Part shown: positions 47,901 to 64,000 of the stretch, in pieces
How the letters are laid out: each line of letters starts with the position of its first letter
How positions within the stretch are numbered: the stretch's first letter is position 1
Source: Acanthornis magna
Lineage: Eukaryota; Chordata; Aves; Passeriformes; Acanthizidae
DNA length: 64,000 nucleotides
Assembly (NCBI GenBank): GCA_036785705.1
Contig: JAWUZG010000970.1
Location: forward strand, 4,126,501 to 4,190,500
Reading direction: 5' to 3'
Made by a program: the position numbers and the translations under genes
The notes under the pieces: model-generated
Databases searched by the model: none
What the model was told of the DNA's origin: nothing
Seen by the model: only the letters and a program-made list of their open reading frames with translations

Positions 47901-49849
47901 ACAGCCTTACAATTTTTATAAAACAGCTCGGTCTTTATACCTTCATTTGGTGCAGCAGTTGTTGGGATATTTCTCTGGGTACCTTTTTCTTCCGTTTTTT
48001 TCTTCTCTAGGCATCTTTACTCTTGAGCTTTTGTTTCTTGGCTCCACCACTCTGGTCTGTGCCGTGGAATGTAAAGATTAGGAATCTCTTCCAGTTTTAT
48101 TTTCTTGTGAACATGCCCTATGTTAAAGGAGAATAATATTACTTTTAGCATGGTTTGAACCCCAAGCTCTAACTATAAGGTTGCTAAAGCCCCAACTCCT
48201 GCCGAGAGCTCAGTGTGTTTGGACCCAATCGCGTTTAATGGGCTCCAGGCTGCCTTAAGAGCTCATGCCAGCAGAGCAGATCACAGAACCAGGTTCTGTG
48301 CATCTTGGCCAGGAACAATGGCTGGGATTTATCAAAGCCAAATAATACGAGGGGAGAATAGTTAATTTCAGGTTTAATATATACAGCAGGTCTGATTTCC
48401 ATTGAAGTTGGATGAGTTATCGTGGCAGGAAGGAGGCCTATAGTTTTTTGTCTTCTGCAGAAATGTGGGAAAACATCCAAAGTATTTAGTTCTGCCTTTT
48501 GTGTGCTGGTGTGCTTCTGTCAAAAGCAGGAACATTATTTCATTCTTCATATTATTTGCAAATAAGATGAAATACCTTATTGTAATGCCTCTTTACGATT
48601 ATTTCCTTCTTATGTGTGCTGGCAGGAGTCCTCTGTGGTCTGTCTTTGCTAGTGAAAAAAATCCAGAAATAGCATATATGCTTTTAAGTGTGTTACACTA
48701 ACATCTGTAGCAGTGCTAAGTGTGTGGCTGTTCAAGTTTTCCGAATTTTTTTTAAGGTAAGTTGTGTATGTTTTTGTTAAAGACTGTACACAACTGTACT
48801 TGAGTTCATATTTGTAAAGAAGAGTAAGCCATTGTCACATTGGGTGCTGCCCGTGAGGGAGATTTTCAACCTGGTTTTCCTGGAAATTCTCTAGCAGTTG
48901 CACGTAAAATCAATTTTTATCCTTAAATGCCAAGATCATGAAGCAGAAAATTTTGAAGCTGAGCCTCAGGTGGTTTTCTCTCCTTCTGTATTCAGTCACT
49001 CCTATAAGGTATCAGAGAGTACATTTTCTAGGCAACATTCACTGGCAATCTTAGAACCATTGAAGGGCAGATGTTTGGCCAGTCTTTACCCTCTTCTCCA
49101 TCCAGCTGTAGGAAAACCTCTCCCTTGTTTGTGCACTACTGCTTTGACTAGTTTGAGAGAGGAGTGGATTTGAGGAGAATGTGGAGCTCTTTGCAATGTG
49201 AGTCTCCTTACTTGTGAGCTTACGACTTGAACAGGCATTGCACCTTCTTGCAGTTATGCTGTAGAGGTGTTTCCTGAAGGCAGGAGTCTTTCCTGCAGCT
49301 CAAGCTATAGAATTTCTGCCAGTACCACCTCTCAGAAAGCCTGTGGAGAGAGCTTGTGTGCATGTGTGATGGAAAAGAATGAAAGGAAAGCAGGCAGAGC
49401 AGGCTGAAGATTATCAGTGCAAGGTAAGGTATAGGATTTGGGAGAAGACCACCTTCCTTTGCTATTGCATTGTAAAGATCAACATCACAGTTTCATCACT
49501 TAGCAGTGGGTCTGAAATGCTTCAAAAGCAAATGGCTTTTGTTCACCTTCCTTTTCCAGCCCTGATCTTTCAAGCTGAGTTTGAATTCTCTATCCCTGGT
49601 ACACACTTCACCAATCTTTTTTCTCCCTCTGCCATTTTCCTTGCTAGTCTGTCTTGGGTCTCTCAGTTTATGCTGCAGGCACCAAATTCTCCTATATTTT
49701 TCTCATGTGAGCTTTACATGGAAGACAGGTGAAATGTGGGTGTAATTGGGGGACCTAAATGTGAAGAGCATTAAAAAAAACCCAAAGTAGAAGTGAGCCA
49801 AACATATACATAAGATTATTTTTGTAAAAGTGAAATTCTGTCCATTGCT

Positions 49850-50300
49850 GAAGTCTTGGTGAAGTTGAAAGTTGTAATGGAGTTCTACCTGTGTTGTTAC
49901 ATTTTAGAAAGGAAAAACCCTGCACAAAAGGCTTTTGTGCAGTTACACAGCAGTTCACATGCTCAGAGCAGCTCTCAGCCTGTGTGTTCAAATTCACACA
50001 TTTACACCAGCCAAGATCCTGGAGCAAGTGGAAGTGGGAGGATTGGCAGTGCCCATGCAGTGGTGTGGAGCGTGTACCAACTTGCAGGAGTTGTGCAGGG
50101 AGTGCTGCGCTGGAGGCAGCCAGGAGGGCGCTGGGAAGTACCGCAGACAGCAGGCAGGTAGGACAAGGTGCTTGGGAGAAACACCAGGAGTGATCAGCTT
50201 GTGGTTGGCTGCTTGTACTCTTCTGGGAGCACTGAGGGAGTACTTCTGCCCTACAGGCTCCTTCATCCCAGTGCCCCAAGAACTTATCATCCTAATGTAA
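49850..50300. other. Unexplained stop-poor patch in intron 10
   Basis: Open frames of 174 (minus), 105 (minus), 121, 101 and 100 (plus) codons overlap here, so stops are depleted in most frames. The sequence is GC-richer than its surroundings. None of the translations contains a recognised domain, and the Cys/Ser-rich 174-aa minus-strand reading looks arbitrary. The likeliest cause is base composition; an inserted fragment is possible. Confidence 0.3.
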
Positions 50301-51367
50301 CCCTTTTGCATCTTTCCCTGCTTTAGCAGCTCTCAGGAGAGCAGGGCTCCTCCTTGGAGAGCAGAGATTTAACCAAAACATGCCTGTTTTGAGAACAATT
50401 GACTTGAGTATTTGGCTTGTGGTTTTCACTATCATTTCCTTCTGCTGCAGCCTCTTCACAAAAATGCAATTAGCCTGTCCTTAGGCAGGTCAGAGATTGG
50501 ACAGGCGGTTGAAGAGAGAAACAGAGGTTTTTGGTTTTTTTCATAATGCTAAAATAGGGAAGCTGTGATACCTTGCTTGAAATAAGGCAAATATGATACA
50601 GAGCATCAGTGCTGGAGGAGCTGGTAAAGACCAGTTATTATGGCAGCATGCCTTGAAAAATAACTTCCATACAGCTAGAAAAAAAATAGTAAAGAAAGCT
50701 AGAATTCCTGTAAGATACCAGCTTCATCTATTAGCCTCTCAGCTAGTAATACAAGAATGCAAGCTTCAGGAAAGACAAGGCACTTGATTTTTGACAGAGT
50801 TATGGAAGAGAACATCAGAGACAAACCTGAGAGTCATCAAAACACCTTTCCAACCACTGTAAAACTGGAATGATTAATGTCCACAGCATTTATGCTGATG
50901 TCCTGGCAGAATCTCATTTATTAGATTTTCAGGTTTAGCAAATAAGGATGCAATTTCTTCCAATTGCTTTACAGCTGCATGCTCTGACACAGGAAATCAA
51001 GGGAGAGCTGTAAAACGTTGCCCTTGATGAAGCTGCATTTTGCTGCTAACAGACTTAACTGTACTGTTTATGTGAATATATGTATATTAAATGAAACAAG
51101 AACAAGATGTGATCTTATTGGGAAAGAATCCCTGCAATATCCCATAAGTTCCATTCATTGCACAGAATATCCCAGAGCCTACCAAAAAGCTGTCCAAAAT
51201 TTGGAAGCAGATACAGGCTGAGGGAATTGGTTCCCAGCCTGACAAGCAAGCTGTGTTTGCCCCGTTGGTATTCTATCACATCCATGGTGGATAACTACTA
51301 TATCAGAGATGAAAAGAAGGTCATGCTGTATTATGAACCACTGTCTTTATTTTTAGGATTAGATAAC

Positions 51368-51390
51368 TTTTTTCTTCCCCCCCCCCCCCC
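51368..51390 (+). repeat. Pyrimidine run ending in 14 consecutive C
   Basis: A T-rich stretch leads into an unbroken C run at 51377-51390. Runs of this length are unstable in replication and in sequencing, so the count may be inexact. Confidence 0.9.
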
Positions 51391-52786
51391 ACTGATTCTC
51401 TTTATGTCCTAAGGGCAGATCCTTTCTCTTGGGTCAGGAATATAATAAGGCAGGTTTTTCTCTCTCCAGGATATTGTGTCTGTCTCACTGTGTTTAAATT
51501 GCCACAGAAAGCTCTTCTGAGCAAAATACAGTATTTTCTTTGTACAAGAGCCAATGATTGACGTATCCTTGGGGACTTCTCTGTCTTTAGCATTTAAACA
51601 TACAAGTTAGATATGTTTAACCTATTGATGGGCAATGAAGACAAGTACAGAATTTACTGCAACAGAACAAAAGGAGAAGCAGAAAGAATTTTTTTTTTTT
51701 TAAAACTGGGCGATTTAGAAATTTTATTGCTGTTGTTAGGGCAGAAAGATGAAAAAAATTATCAGACCTATATTTTCAGCTGAAGGGGGGAGGTGAAAGT
51801 CAAACAGTCCTGGTGAGCTGTGTCCTTTGAATTAGCATATTTATTAGTAGTACTGTTTCACATTTAGAGAACAAGACTTCTCCAAGCCCGTACATAAAAA
51901 GTCATTTAATTCACCATGGCTTGGTTAAACAGCCTTTTAGGCAAAAAAATTATTCCTGCTCAGGTGTACAGTAAACTTCACAAAATGCAAAAGTTCCTTA
52001 GTTATTATAAGTTTGATTGCTCTTGCTTCTTGCTTTGATTCCTTGCTTCTGAACTTGTATGGCTCATTCATGAAACAGAAACAGTCTCTTTCCATGCATT
52101 GAACTGAACCCCAGAACTTTTGTAAATTTTTAAATGTGACCATAAACCCAGTCATCTCCCAGTGCCAGCTGTGCTGGTCCAAGGAATCTGTAGATTCCAG
52201 CTGTTTGTTGCAACATCTCTGAGGTAGCCTTCAGTCTGGCACTCGTATGGGAATGCTCCCTCGAACACCGGAGTCCTCCTTTCTTACTATTTCCATCCTC
52301 TTTTCCAGCCATTGGTTTCCATGCTGCCTTTGTCCTGTGCCTGTCATCACCATCCATCTACGTACACAGGTTATCTCAAGTTATAAATCATCACAATTTT
52401 TCAGTTGACTTAGGCTTCTAATTTTGATCCCTCCCTTTCTTCATTGACTGCTATTGACAGTTCTCAAGGGACAGAAATGGGTATCCAGAACAGCGCAGTT
52501 ATAAATGAGCTTCAAGCATGAATTCAGCTGGAGTGCTGACTGAAATCTCTTTTTATTCTTACAATTAAGTATTAACAGTCATGGACACAGAGTTCAAATG
52601 TTAAGTTTGTAAAATAGTGTAAGTTATATTTCCCATTTTCCTCATGCTTCACTCTTTTTTGAAATAACTATTTTTTAAATGAAACTTTCTTTATGTAGTG
52701 ATTTTTTTTCCTATGAGTAAAACATTTTTGTCACACTGGAGTTAAAAATATTTGCAGTATATATATAATTTTGCATGATTTAATCC

Positions 52787-53354
52787 TGGTTTTGGCTGGG
52801 ATAGAGTCAATTTTCTTCCTAGTAGCTGGTACATTCTGTGTTTTAGATTCAGTATGGAAATAAGGTTGATAACACACAGATGTTTTACTTGCTGCTGAGC
52901 AGTGCGTACCATAAGTCAAGGACTTTTCAGTTTCCTGTGCTCTGCCAGGGGGAGTGCACAAGAAGCTGGGAGGGTACACAGTCAGGAACAGCTGACCCAG
53001 ACTGACCAAAGGGATATTCCATACGATAGAACATTATGCTTGGGATATAAACTGGAGGAAGTTGCTGGGATGCACCGATTGCTGCTCAGGCACACACTGG
53101 GCATCAGCAAGCAGATGGTGAGCAAGAGTACTGTGCATCTCTTGTTTCTGGCTATTATTTATGTCCCTCTTCTTATCTCCCTTTTCATCATTATCATTAT
53201 TAGTGCTATTATTATTTTTATTTTATTTTGGCTTTTAAGCTGTTCTCATCTCAACCCATGGATTCTACCTTTTTCAAATTCACCCCATCCTGCTTGCAGG
53301 GGCTGGTGGGACTGAACATGGTTCTTAGTTGTTGGCTAGCGCAAAACTGCTACA
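52787..53354 (+). mobile_element. ERV LTR of avian type, plus strand (solo)
   Basis: The region begins TGGTTTTGGCTGGGATAGAG and ends near GCGCAAAACTGCTACA, wording and order that match a widespread bird ERV LTR. A TATAAA box is at 53046-53051, followed by a T- and TTATTA-rich stretch and a CATCTCAACCC motif. The usual polyadenylation signal position reads GCTTTTAAGC, so the signal seems lost. No internal retroviral sequence adjoins and no target-site duplication is visible, so the copy is probably older than the one at 12348. A block (about 52990-53030) is clearly similar to that LTR. The family name is not known to me. Confidence 0.72.
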
Positions 53355-53923
53355 ACTGTTAAAAAAATCACACAAAAATATCTTATTATGAAATGTGGCA
53401 TGCCTCTAGTCTCCATTTAGGTTTACAGTCATGACCATATCTATGGGGGAGCAAGGGGCTTCATTTGTTAATAGTGGAAAATGTTGAAAATTAAGTATAG
53501 AGATTGAGTGACATGATCAAACACTGCGAGATGAGGACTGCAGTGCACAATCTAGTGTATTCATTATACACAGAGGAAATTGGTGTGCAGTGCTTTTAAG
53601 ATCCAGCTGATATTAACTTTGCATATTACATTTCAGCAAAGATGTCAAGACTGTGGAGGCACTGACCTGCTTTGGGCCTGATCAGCAAATTGTATGAATT
53701 GTCATGTTGCCAGTTGGCATTAGCAGAGATCTGTCACAACAACATTTCTTAAATCTTCCATAAAGTATGAAAGAGAGCCACAAGGACTCTAATAGAATAA
53801 CAACAAATGCATCCAAAGGAAAGGAAGCAGGATTGGGAATAGTTATCTGAGCTTCTCCACAGTCATGGGCCTATGGGAAAGTGCAGAGTACTTCATGTAT
53901 AGCTGTAGCTTCGACTTGGCTTT

Positions 53924-54038
53924 AGGAACTGCAACCAGCTTAAGCATTTATGCCACCATAAGGGCTTAAAGCAGCTTAAGTGCTTCTTCTGTCTCAGGAA
54001 CTAAAAATGGCTTAAGTGCTTATACCACCCTAAGGACA
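53924..54038. repeat. Diverged 72-bp-period duplication with GCTTAAG words
   Basis: AGGAACT followed by CAGCTTAAGCATTTATG and CCACCATAAGG (53924 on) recurs as AGGAACT, GGCTTAAGTGCTTATA and CCACCCTAAGG (53996 on), a period of 72 bp, with a third partial CAGCTTAAGTGCTT at 53972. The copies are diverged. It opens an unfamiliar stretch that reaches about 55260 with no repeat family recognised. Confidence 0.6.
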
Positions 54039-56999
54039 CGAGGTCAAAAGTGTACTCTCAACTTGAGCAGCAGGGAGGAGACATTGGTCTCTCAGGGCTG
54101 TTTAGCCTAGTTGTGCCTGCAAATGATCTTTAGTAAGGAAAGGACAGATGGGATCCATACCTATTTTCCATCGGATAAGAGGAAATTAAAATGCATGCAT
54201 TGTTCTAACAGAGAGTCACAGAGGTTAGAGAGAGACTCGATTGCAGTGATTGGAATGTGTCCGAGAAGTCTGCTGGGGATTTCACTCCACGGAGATGCAT
54301 TTTTTTTCTTCTTTACGATGAGATTTCTATTGTCAAAGGAGATTTCCTGGCTCACCAGGACCTCCTTTATATCCTGATTTTTTTTACGATGCTTTTGACT
54401 GTTCATCTTATTGTGGATCATGGAGTCAAGTCAACCTTTATCGAGATGTTAATGAGATGGTAGGGAGGCCTGTCTGATGTCATCTCTCAGTCACTTGACT
54501 ACCTAAAATGGTAACAAGGAGCAGTGATGAGGTGCATATGGCATCCCTGGGGAGCAGGCAAGCTTGGGGACTTGCTTGAGTGCTGCTCTGTCACTATTCT
54601 GAACACTGATATTCTTTTTGCAATCACTTGGCTATCTCAGGAAGCTGTGCAGGTCAAGAACCTCAGAAGTACGCACACCACTCATGAACAAGTAGCGGGA
54701 ATCAGAGATCTAAATACTTCTATGAATGTGGTCTTTAGATTTCCTGGGCCTTAAGTCTCTGCCTCTACTGTGGCCAGAGTAGAAGATACTCTTTCCCGAG
54801 GTTTGTTGTTAGGAGAGGTATGTTCATAATCTACGAGGTACTCAGAGGCCCCTGAGCCTCAAATCTAAAGTGAATGAGAGATCTGTACTTACACCTAAGT
54901 GGCGATGAGGAAGTTTGAATTCTGTTACACCGAGTCCGATGAGCTCTGGTGTACTTCACGCTATTCTGGTCAAGAGGGTTGAAGTTGTACTAGAGTAGGT
55001 GAAAAGACTGAAAGAACTACTGATGGGCTAATACAGTCCTCAAAGTGGCAAGTGGGACCTGGCAACAAGTGACAAGGGGGACTCAGGGACTTCCCCAGCT
55101 CAAGCCAAAGCAGGGTAATGGGGGAATGAGGAGTTGGTCATTGCAGAGAAGACCAGAAGGAACCAGTTTATTTAATCCAGCAAATGAAGACAGAGAAGAG
55201 AGTGCTGTCTGCCTGTTAGTTAGGGTGGGGAAGGGAGAGAACTAAACGCTCTGCAGGGAAGCAGAACTGTTTAATCTAAAGGATGGTGTTGGCACGAGAA
55301 CAAATGAATAGAAATTGGCTGTGAATAAATTGAAGCTAGAAATTAGTTGCTAACCAGCAGAAGAGTGAGTTCTAGATGCGTTTTCCACTGGGAGCAGAGG
55401 GAGCTGATCACCAGTGTACTTAGAAGATGAAGCTCTGTTCATGACCAGGATTATGTGCAGTGGGGCTTGCCATAGTGAGGGGATGGGCCCAATGACCAGA
55501 AACTTGTTTCTAACCATACATGGGCTTAAGGACAAATCTACATTCCCTATGCATAACACAGAAGTAAAAGCGTTCCCTGCAGGACTTGCAGGTCAGGGTC
55601 AGCTAATGCGCTTCCAAACCAGCTGCAGAGCTATCCAGTCTGGTACTGCCGGGCACAGCCTCTGCACATTTCCTCTCTGCAGCCTGTGGGCTCCACAGCG
55701 CTCTTGTGCAGCTGCAGGGTGAGCTGGCTTTAGCAGCTGTCCCACTGCAATGCCTCTTCACCTTTTGCACTTTGTCCCCTGTGCATCAAATGCAGCAGCC
55801 CTGCTGGTTTGAGGGACTTCTTGTGGCACTACTGTACAGGGGGAGATTTGTGCTAGAAGATGATTTAAATGCTGCTTCTGTTTGATGTCAGTAGCAAGAT
55901 CTTGCAAGAAGTTTATTTAGCACCTCCTTTTTAATTTTTTAGAATATAGGGAAATAACTATGAGAACATAAAAGTCTGAAATTGTCATTGTATAACTGAA
56001 ATTAAATCTAATTTTGGCAATGGTGATATGCCTTCCACTCTGCCACTAACTTACCACATTATACCAAAAAAGTCTCTTCCCAGTTTTCTCCTACACTCTA
56101 GGGTAGTATGTCTAGGTTATAAAACAGAAATGTGAGATTCTCCCAGCATATTCTGCTTTTGCCACCAAATAGTGTTTTGCTTTCAGATGCAGTCTCAGTT
56201 GCAATGACATTCTTTTCCTGATGTTTCTAACTTTTTACACTGGTATGGAGAGGCTTTTCCTCCTGCTGTTTGACCACTGTGAAAGCACATTTCGCCTTTG
56301 TTTATGCACTGAATAGCTAAGGGGTACCAAGCTGTCAGCTAGGACTTGCGTAGGTTCTCCTTTCTTCTAAAAACACTTGTGGAGGAGGGAAATGGAACAC
56401 TAAGATTATTGCAGATCCTACCTCCTGTGTCACCTCACCTCATCTGCTACAATATGAAGTAACACATACGGTGGGTATGGATTATTTTAGAACATGGATG
56501 ATTTAAGTTGTTGCATTATTCAATAATATTTCTTACCATGTAAACATTTATGCATCCAGGATACTGTGGATTAAGTTTCCTGTTATCTCTGGTTTTTGAG
56601 CTTGCCCAGTAGAGATGACAGACAAACTTCAGCCTTGATTTCAACTAATTTGGTGGGGTTTTATGGAGGTGGAATTGAATTGGTGGAATTGAAATCCATC
56701 TCAGAGCTCTCTCCTTCAAAGGCAGGTCATTCTGAGACCAAAATCAGTATTTAGGTCAGCTCCCTCTGTTCATTTTAGGGTATTTTAGAACTGGATGATA
56801 ATAACAACATTTTTTAAAGAAAAGAAAATGAGCCAGGACAAACAGAGGTTTGGTAATGAGCATTGAAGTGGCATGAAAGTGACTGGTATTCTGCAAATGA
56901 CCCCTGTTTAGCAGCCTTTTGGAGTTGTGTGCAATGGGAGATAGCTTGTAGAATTCCAGTATTTAATGGGGGCTTTTTTTTTTCAGGTCAGAAATTCTT

Positions 57000-57600
57000 A
57001 ATAATACAGAGCTGGTGCTTCAGAGCCTTATGTTAGCAAACCTGACACTAGGGAGTAATATCATTGGCTTTCATGCGCCTATTTACTATAATAAGGATTA
57101 CAGACATAAGTAAAACTTGCAGGTTTGGGCCCACAAAATTAAAAGAAAAGCCTTTTCACACGCTGAAACTGCATCAAAATTCTATTTCACCAGGAAAAAA
57201 AATCCTTCTGATCTAGTCCCTGGAATGTGACATTTCATGGGTGTAATAAGGTTACAAACAGATTATAAATTGAAACCCTATAAATCCTTATTATACTGTA
57301 CCAAAGCTTCTGCTTTGCATAATACTCTTATTCCTGACTGTTCTTTGTTTTACAAGCTCAAAATTGTTCATTCCCTCTCATAATAGAGACCAGGGAGCCA
57401 AAAACATCGTGCAAAATCCAAAGGTAATTATCTGAGTCAAAGAACCTGAATGCCAGAGTTCACAAACTTCTGAACTTTTCTAAATGGTGTTGTTTGCACA
57501 GTGAGACCTCCCTCTTCCTTTAAACGTTGCAAAAACTGCACATTCTTTCTGCCAAATGATAATGGTAAAAAATCCCAGTGTCGATTTAGTTCCTGGTTTG
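57000..57600. promoter_or_regulatory. Candidate conserved non-coding element, 3' part of intron 10
   Basis: This repeat-free stretch has several isolated CpGs in AT-rich context (CATGCGCC, CACACGCTG, ACATCGTGC, AAACGTTGC, GTGTCGATT), plus TGAAACTGC, GGTAATTATCTGAGTC and ATAATAAGGATTA words. It may be one element or two, with a boundary around 57350. The call rests on composition alone. Confidence 0.33.
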
Positions 57601-59115
57601 TATTTGTGTAGTTCTGCCTATGTGTCCATAACAGATGACTGATGAGTTTTCACATAATAACTTGAGCAAGTGAGGATGTTTGAATCTCAGGATTAAAAAT
57701 ACTGTGAATCTCCTTACCTGAGAGCACTGCTGGTGCTGATTTTATGTCTAGCACGTGTTTTCCTCCAGACCAAATACCAGACCAGTATTTGGACATGTTT
57801 ATAGGTCTGCTAAAATATCCCCCCTCTGCAAAAAGCAATTAAGCAGCTCACCTGTGAACTAAATAAATTACGCAGATTAGCCGATCACAGGTTCATTTCT
57901 TCCAGTCCTTCCCTAAAGGTGAGGATCCTTAGAGGGATTGAATGAGAATCAGATGGATTTGCAGGTGAGCTCTCAGGGGCCACTTGGAGCATCGGAGCAA
58001 TGAGGAAAAACAGTATAAAGAGGGGTTTGATGGTAGAAAGATCAGAGGGTCTAGGAAAGGATTGACAGGATAAGAGAACAAGGCAATGAGTGTGGAGGGC
58101 CACAGTTGTGAGACCAGAGGGTGATCACAAGGTATTTGACAGGTAAGCCTGTAATGGAGAGAGGCAAATGATCACTGCTCTCTGTAATCTTTGTCAGCTG
58201 CTGCAGTGAGCAGCTGGGGAGGGAGTGGGGAAGGGACTTTTAGGCCCATGAGAAAGGTCAGTTTTAGAGGATGCTCATGCTGTTAAAGGCTAGAGGTCTG
58301 AGGTGGAGGGAGCAAGCTCATTTACGGGGACAAAGAGAAAAAGTTGTCCTATGGAGAATTTCTCTGAAAGAGCCTCCAATGGTGCCTGAGTGTCCACACA
58401 GCCGGAGGTAAAAGGAGGTGCTGTTGTGAAGTGATTGATCCAGCCTTGAGGTTTTTGTATCAAATGGAAAGCCTGAGTCACACACTCAAGTTTCATCCCC
58501 CTCGAGGCTGTGTAGGGTTAACCACATAACGCACAGTCTGTAATGTTCACAGAGAGATTTGGCCATGAATTACTTGAATGCATTGAATTTTGTCCTGTTA
58601 CTTCTTTCTCTATCAAGAAAGAGTGCACATTAACCTTACTGTACTCTTTTGATGCCATTTCACAGCACATGGCATATGTATGCTTCTGGCACAGGTGTGT
58701 GTAGTATGAATGGACTGGAAACATAAACTCCTGCAGATTACAAGTCGTATGTTGCCTAGCACCTCTGTTCATGCATCCTAAGCCCCACAGCAACTTTTAA
58801 GAAACGGCAATAAAGTTTCAGAAAAAGAGCTATCATCTTTTATAGGCAATGGAAGTCTGTTTGCCATGGCAATGGTGCATAATTTTGAACATAAGAGATT
58901 TTGTATGGCTTTCTGATTGGTTTCAAGACTTTAGAAAAGATTGGGATTATCTTCTCTGTGTTCCAGTATGAACTAGGGAGTTTCTGTACGGCTGACATTT
59001 TCTGTGAGCCCATTATGGAACAGATACAAACTTCATCCCTGTGCTGTGATCAAATAAAAACTGAAAAGATTTTTTTGTGGTACCTTGGTGGGAATAATGT
59101 CATTCGCTGAGTAAC

Positions 59116-59130
59116 GCGGCCATCTAGTGG
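59116..59130 (-). promoter_or_regulatory. CTCF-like motif
   Basis: The complement of GCGGCCATCTAGTGG reads CCACTAGATGGCCGC, which fits the CTCF consensus CCASYAGRKGGCRSY at all positions but one (C for R). It lies about 1 kb before exon 11, on the minus strand. Occupancy cannot be judged from sequence. Confidence 0.4.
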
Positions 59131-59779
59131 CACAGTGATGGAAGTACGGCAGTGAGGAATGTTTCTCCAAGAGTGTCTGGGAGAGTGAGTCGGGTAATTC
59201 CTACTGGAAAAAGACTTTGAAAGTCCAGGTGTAGTTTTCTTTTCTGTTGTTTTCTAAAGCTATGCAAAAAAATTCAAACAGTTAAACCTTTAAAAAAAAA
59301 CAAACCAATTTTGAGGCTGACCCTGCTTCACCTACCTGTTTCCACTCAGAAACACAGAGAGAATTAAACCCATTTTAAAATGCTTTTCTGAACTAAATCT
59401 TAGTGAAAGAAACAGAGAAAGCTACTTCTGTGGAAGCATGTAAGGTACACAGCCCTGTCCTGCCTCTGGATGCACTCGCATGGATGACACTGACCATAGC
59501 AAGAGGCGCCTGCGAGTCAGTAGGGCTGGGGCAGCTGTCACTCCCACACACATTCAGACAGAGCCAGACGTGGCAATGGCAAAAACTGGCTTGACGAATG
59601 CTTCAGTACTCAAAGTTTCTTTTCACAGTGTGTAGGGATTTGTTTTCCCCGCCACAACTTGTATGTTTACTGAACCGAATACATCTGCTGAAAGAAAATA
59701 TGGATAAAAGGGAGTGAGTTAAAATTTGGGGTGAAAACTTGGTTTAGCAGTTCTGTTGATTTTTCAGGTTGGAGGATAT

Positions 59780-60030
59780 GCTTCTAAAGGCCTGATTTTG
59801 TAAACCTTGTTTATGTTGAGCAGCAATTAAGTAATGCTTCTCTCGTCTGTGAAAGCAGTACTCAATGTGAATCATACAAGTGCAACCGTGGATGAGATTA
59901 TCCAGGATCCATTTACAAGCTGTATCCCTGAGGCCTGATCCAAAGCCTGTTGATCTCAGTAGAAACAAATTCATGGGCCTTAGTGGACTTCCAATAGGTT
60001 CTGTAATTTGAATCCTGTGGTCATTTGGGA
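59780..60030. repeat. Possible ancient sauropsid repeat remnant before exon 11
   Basis: Phrases GGCCTGATTTTGTAAACC, GAGGCCTGATCCAAAGCC and TTCATGGGCCTTAGTGGAC resemble old interspersed sequence common in reptile and bird genomes, as I remember it. Homology is weak, the family is unnamed here, and the end lies about 140 bp from the exon 11 acceptor. Confidence 0.3.
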
Positions 60031-60145
60031 GTGCAGATGATCTTATTCTCTCAGTACCACAAGGACCTGGTTCACACCTGAATCTCTGATGCTCTTCCAA
60101 TGCAAAATTGCAATAAGGCTGCAACTGACGTTGTATTTCTGTTAA

Positions 60146-64000
<3,855 letters not shown>

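Noticed and set aside
53190..53230. TTATTA-rich run as a separate microsatellite
   Set aside because: It is a normal part of the LTR at 52787-53354.

Overview
The window is vertebrate genomic DNA, almost certainly from a bird, lying wholly inside one gene on the + strand: the central part of GLI3, the Hedgehog-pathway zinc-finger transcription factor. Nine coding exons can be read with consensus GT/AG borders and matching phases (3539-3744, 8646-8792, 16497-16698, 31843-32059, 33491/33494-33607, 34921-35061, 60173-60322, 60915-61079, 63828-64000). Spliced together they give about 505 codons without a stop. By human numbering, recalled from memory, they are exons 5 to 13. Neither the start codon nor the C-terminal activation region is in the window.

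The bird assignment rests on three kinds of repeat. There are CR1 retrotransposon 3' ends at about 600-672, 10231-10320, 17781-17888 and 63415-63690. There are two solo-type avian endogenous-retrovirus LTRs, at 12348-12921 (minus strand, with a target-site duplication) and 52787-53354 (plus strand). Base composition is otherwise AT-rich and repeat-poor. The LTR types resemble those common in neoavian genomes, but the order and species cannot be named.

Layout: 1-3538 is intron; 3.5-33.6 kb holds five exons for the N-terminal repressor part, including the SYGHLS SUFU-docking motif in the third; 33.5-35.1 kb holds two exons that reach the first zinc finger. A 25.1 kb intron (35062-60172) then splits zinc finger 1 between its cysteines and its histidines, and 60.2-64.0 kb holds three exons completing fingers 1 to 5. 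The exons together specify a protein held by SUFU through its N-terminal half and binding GLI sites through five C2H2 fingers.

Most of the window is intron. GLI3 introns are known in other vertebrates to contain deeply conserved enhancers, and several AT-rich stretches here with isolated retained CpGs and homeobox/POU/SOX-like words are put forward as candidates; only an alignment can confirm them. Other structure includes a 433-nt almost pure purine tract in intron 10, a near-perfect 18-bp-stem hairpin, a NAGNAG tandem splice acceptor, CTCF-like motifs and two GC-richer, stop-poor patches. No second gene, RNA gene, CRISPR array or unknown multi-gene system was found; most other ORFs are chance or antisense readings.
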